Shown here piece after piece: positions 5,230-6,346 of a stretch of 6,346 nucleotides of DNA (position 1 is its first letter; each line of letters starts with the position of its first letter). The notes below the pieces were generated by a model. It did not search any database. It was not told the origin of the DNA and was given only the letters and a program-made list of their open reading frames with translations. The stretch is from Phycisphaerales bacterium (GTDB lineage Bacteria; Planctomycetota; Phycisphaerae; Tepidisphaerales; Tepidisphaeraceae). The translations under genes were made by a program, and so were the position numbers. The DNA lies in assembly GCA_028288905.1 (NCBI GenBank), contig JAQGHJ010000139.1, positions 1 to 6,346 on the forward strand, in the 5' to 3' direction.

Positions 5230-5793
5230 TCACGCGATCTTTTCCGCCGCCGCCCGCAGTTCTGCGAACAACTCTGCCAGCCGGGGCGGTTGGAAGTGGG
5301 CGTTCAACCCGCTCGGGTTCGGCAGCACCCAAACAACCGCCCCGCTCATCCGGTCAGGCTGCGGCCCGAGGACGGCCCCGGGTCGCGCCAGGGCGAGGCG
5401 GTACGCCGAGATGCCGAGCACCGCCAGCACCCGCGGGCGGTGCCGCCCGCACTTGCGGGCCAGCGCTTCGGCCCCCGCGGCCAGCTCGTCCACGGACAAC
5501 TCGTCCGCCCGCGCGGTCGGCCGGGGCGCGATGTTCGTGATCCCGACGCCGAGGGCGGGCAGGTCGGCGTCCTCCCACGGCGAGAACCGCCGCGGCGTGA
5601 ACCCGCCGGCGTGCAGGGCCGGCCAGAACCGGTTGCCGGGGCGGGCGAAGTGGTGTCCGACGGCGGCCGAGTACAGGCTCGGGTTGATCCCGCAGAACAG
5701 CACCCGCAGGCCGGGGGCAATCACGTCGGGCAGCAGGGTCCCGGCCGCTACGACAGCGGCGAGCTGCTCGGGGGTGGGCTTGAACGGCGTCAC
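5230..5793 (-). CDS. mug: Mismatch-specific uracil-DNA glycosylase (Mug/TDG family)
   Basis: This is a family-2 uracil-DNA glycosylase. Enzymes of this type flip out and remove uracil, thymine or ethenocytosine mispaired with guanine, starting base-excision repair. With the start used here it has 187 residues (E. coli Mug has 168). LRVLFCGINPSLYSAAVGHHFARPGNRFWPALHAGGFT (29-66) contains motif 1 (GINPS, with N37 at the catalytic Asn position). GVGITNIAPRPTA (82-94) follows, and VWVLPNPSGLN (154-164) is motif 2, which inserts into the helix. E. coli Mug has GINPG where this protein has GINPS. I chose GTG at 5793 because GGAAGG lies 9 nt upstream and the conserved fold begins soon after; an in-frame TTG at 5919 would add 42 residues of Arg-rich sequence unlike the family. 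The gene lies 130 bp upstream of nuoC and has no repair partner nearby. Confidence 0.9.
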   Translation of the reverse strand: MTPFKPTPEQLAAVVAAGTLLPDVIAPGLRVLFCGINPSLYSAAVGHHFARPGNRFWPALHAGGFTPRRFSPWEDADLPALGVGITNIAPRPTARADELSVDELAAGAEALARKCGRHRPRVLAVLGISAYRLALARPGAVLGPQPDRMSGAVVWVLPNPSGLNAHFQPPRLAELFAELRAAAEKIA

Positions 5794-5802
5794 GCGAGGC
5801 GG

Positions 5803-5808
5803 CCTTCC
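5803..5808 (-). promoter_or_regulatory. Shine-Dalgarno GGAAGG supporting the GTG start of the glycosylase
   Basis: Read on the minus strand, GGAAGG lies 9 nt before GTG at 5793. It supports the shorter protein over the 229-residue version beginning at TTG 5919. Confidence 0.45.
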
Positions 5809-5922
5809 GTGGGGGCGGTCGAGGGCGTTTGGCGCATGCGGTAACGTTCCGTGGCACCACCCGCCCACCTGCTTGAGTCGGCACCGCCCCTGACGGCGGC
5901 CCCTGAACCTTTCGTCCAAGCG

Positions 5923-6346
5923 TCACCCGCCAGCCGCACCGACCGCCGCGAGGCCCCGCGGCGGCGCAGCCGGCTTGCGCCGCTTCGGCTGGGTCAGCAG
6001 TGACACCACCACCAGCACCAGGAACCCGAGCGGAATCGTCACCAGCCCCGGCTGGCTGAACGGCATCGGGGCCGTCGTCGGGTCTAGGGTCGGGAAGAAG
6101 TATTTCTTGTAGATGTACGTGTACGCCGGCACCGTGAACGCCAGCCACAGGAGCGACGACAACAGCCCGGCCACGATGCCGGCGGTGATGCCCTGCTTGG
6201 TCGTCCGCTTCCAGAACAGCAGCATGATCAGCGCCGGCAGGTTGGCCGACGCGGCCACGTTGAACGCCCACCCGACCAGGAAGCTGGCGTTGAAGTCCTG
6301 GAACACGATCCCCAATGCCATCGCGATCACGCCGACGATTACGGCG
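5923..6346 (-). CDS. Sodium:solute symporter, acetate-permease type, C-terminal part (cut by window edge)
   Basis: The frame enters from the right edge and ends at 5923, giving about 140 C-terminal residues of a solute:sodium symporter (SSS family). The order of motifs resembles ActP, the cation/acetate symporter of the inner membrane. An IVGVIAMALGIVF segment is followed by NASFLVGWAFNVAASANLPALIMLLFW, then the short basic loop KRTTKQG. GITAGIVAGLLSSLLWLAFTVPAY, a polar loop with several prolines, and a last helix LVTIPLGFLVLVVVSLL follow. The tail (QPKRRKPAAPPRGLAAVGAAGG) is basic and Pro/Ala-rich and should lie in the cytoplasm. The AASANLP-x5-FWKR region is typical of ActP-like members. 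An internal GTG at 6330 is not the start, because the frame stays open to the edge. The substrate is likely a short carboxylate such as acetate, but the substrate-binding helices lie outside the window. Confidence 0.85.
   Translation of the reverse strand, partial: AVIVGVIAMALGIVFQDFNASFLVGWAFNVAASANLPALIMLLFWKRTTKQGITAGIVAGLLSSLLWLAFTVPAYTYIYKKYFFPTLDPTTAPMPFSQPGLVTIPLGFLVLVVVSLLTQPKRRKPAAPPRGLAAVGAAGG

Noticed and set aside
5884..5899. 5-bp hairpin CCGCC/GGCGG after the symporter gene
   Set aside because: The stem is too short and too GC-simple to call a terminator, and nothing resembling a T-tract follows.
1..6346. CRISPR array, tRNA, rRNA, insertion sequence or prophage genes
   Set aside because: No spaced repeats, no cloverleaf or rRNA-like stretch, and no transposase, integrase or phage protein was seen on either strand.

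Overview
The window is GC-rich throughout and its genes favour G or C at the third codon position. Gene style, short 5' regions with patchy Shine-Dalgarno (SD) sequences, and the look of the proteins suggest a planctomycete, probably of the Gemmata group. That placement is inference from general resemblance; there is no rRNA or marker gene here to prove it. It reads as ordinary chromosome with one small accessory cassette, a toxin-antitoxin pair.

Layout, left to right. (1) The left edge carries the N-terminal 127 codons of a nucleotide-sugar epimerase/dehydratase on the minus strand. (2) A 188-bp divergent intergenic region follows, with a possible -10 element and a perfect 8-bp inverted repeat. 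(3) A plus-strand TIGR01777-type SDR protein is complete. (4) A 71-residue lysine-rich disordered protein, also on the plus strand, is not recognised. (5) It converges on nadB (L-aspartate oxidase, minus strand), with a hairpin between the two stop codons. (6) Next on the minus strand is a ParE-like toxin gene overlapping its antitoxin gene by 4 nt; a two-tier hairpin separates the toxin gene from nadB. (7) nuoC (complex I subunit C) stands without nuoB or nuoD beside it. (8) A Mug/TDG-type uracil-DNA glycosylase follows, and (9) the right edge holds the C-terminal part of an acetate-type sodium:solute symporter.

Apart from the toxin-antitoxin pair the genes do not form an obvious operon: gaps of 93 to 188 bp separate most of them, and several gaps contain hairpins without a T-tract. 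Four products use or feed NAD chemistry (two SDR proteins, NadB, NuoC), but they belong to different pathways and this looks coincidental. I did not find a convincing undescribed multi-gene system. The items most worth a second look are the isolated nuoC beside a toxin-antitoxin pair, the two compound inverted repeats, and the unrecognised basic protein.
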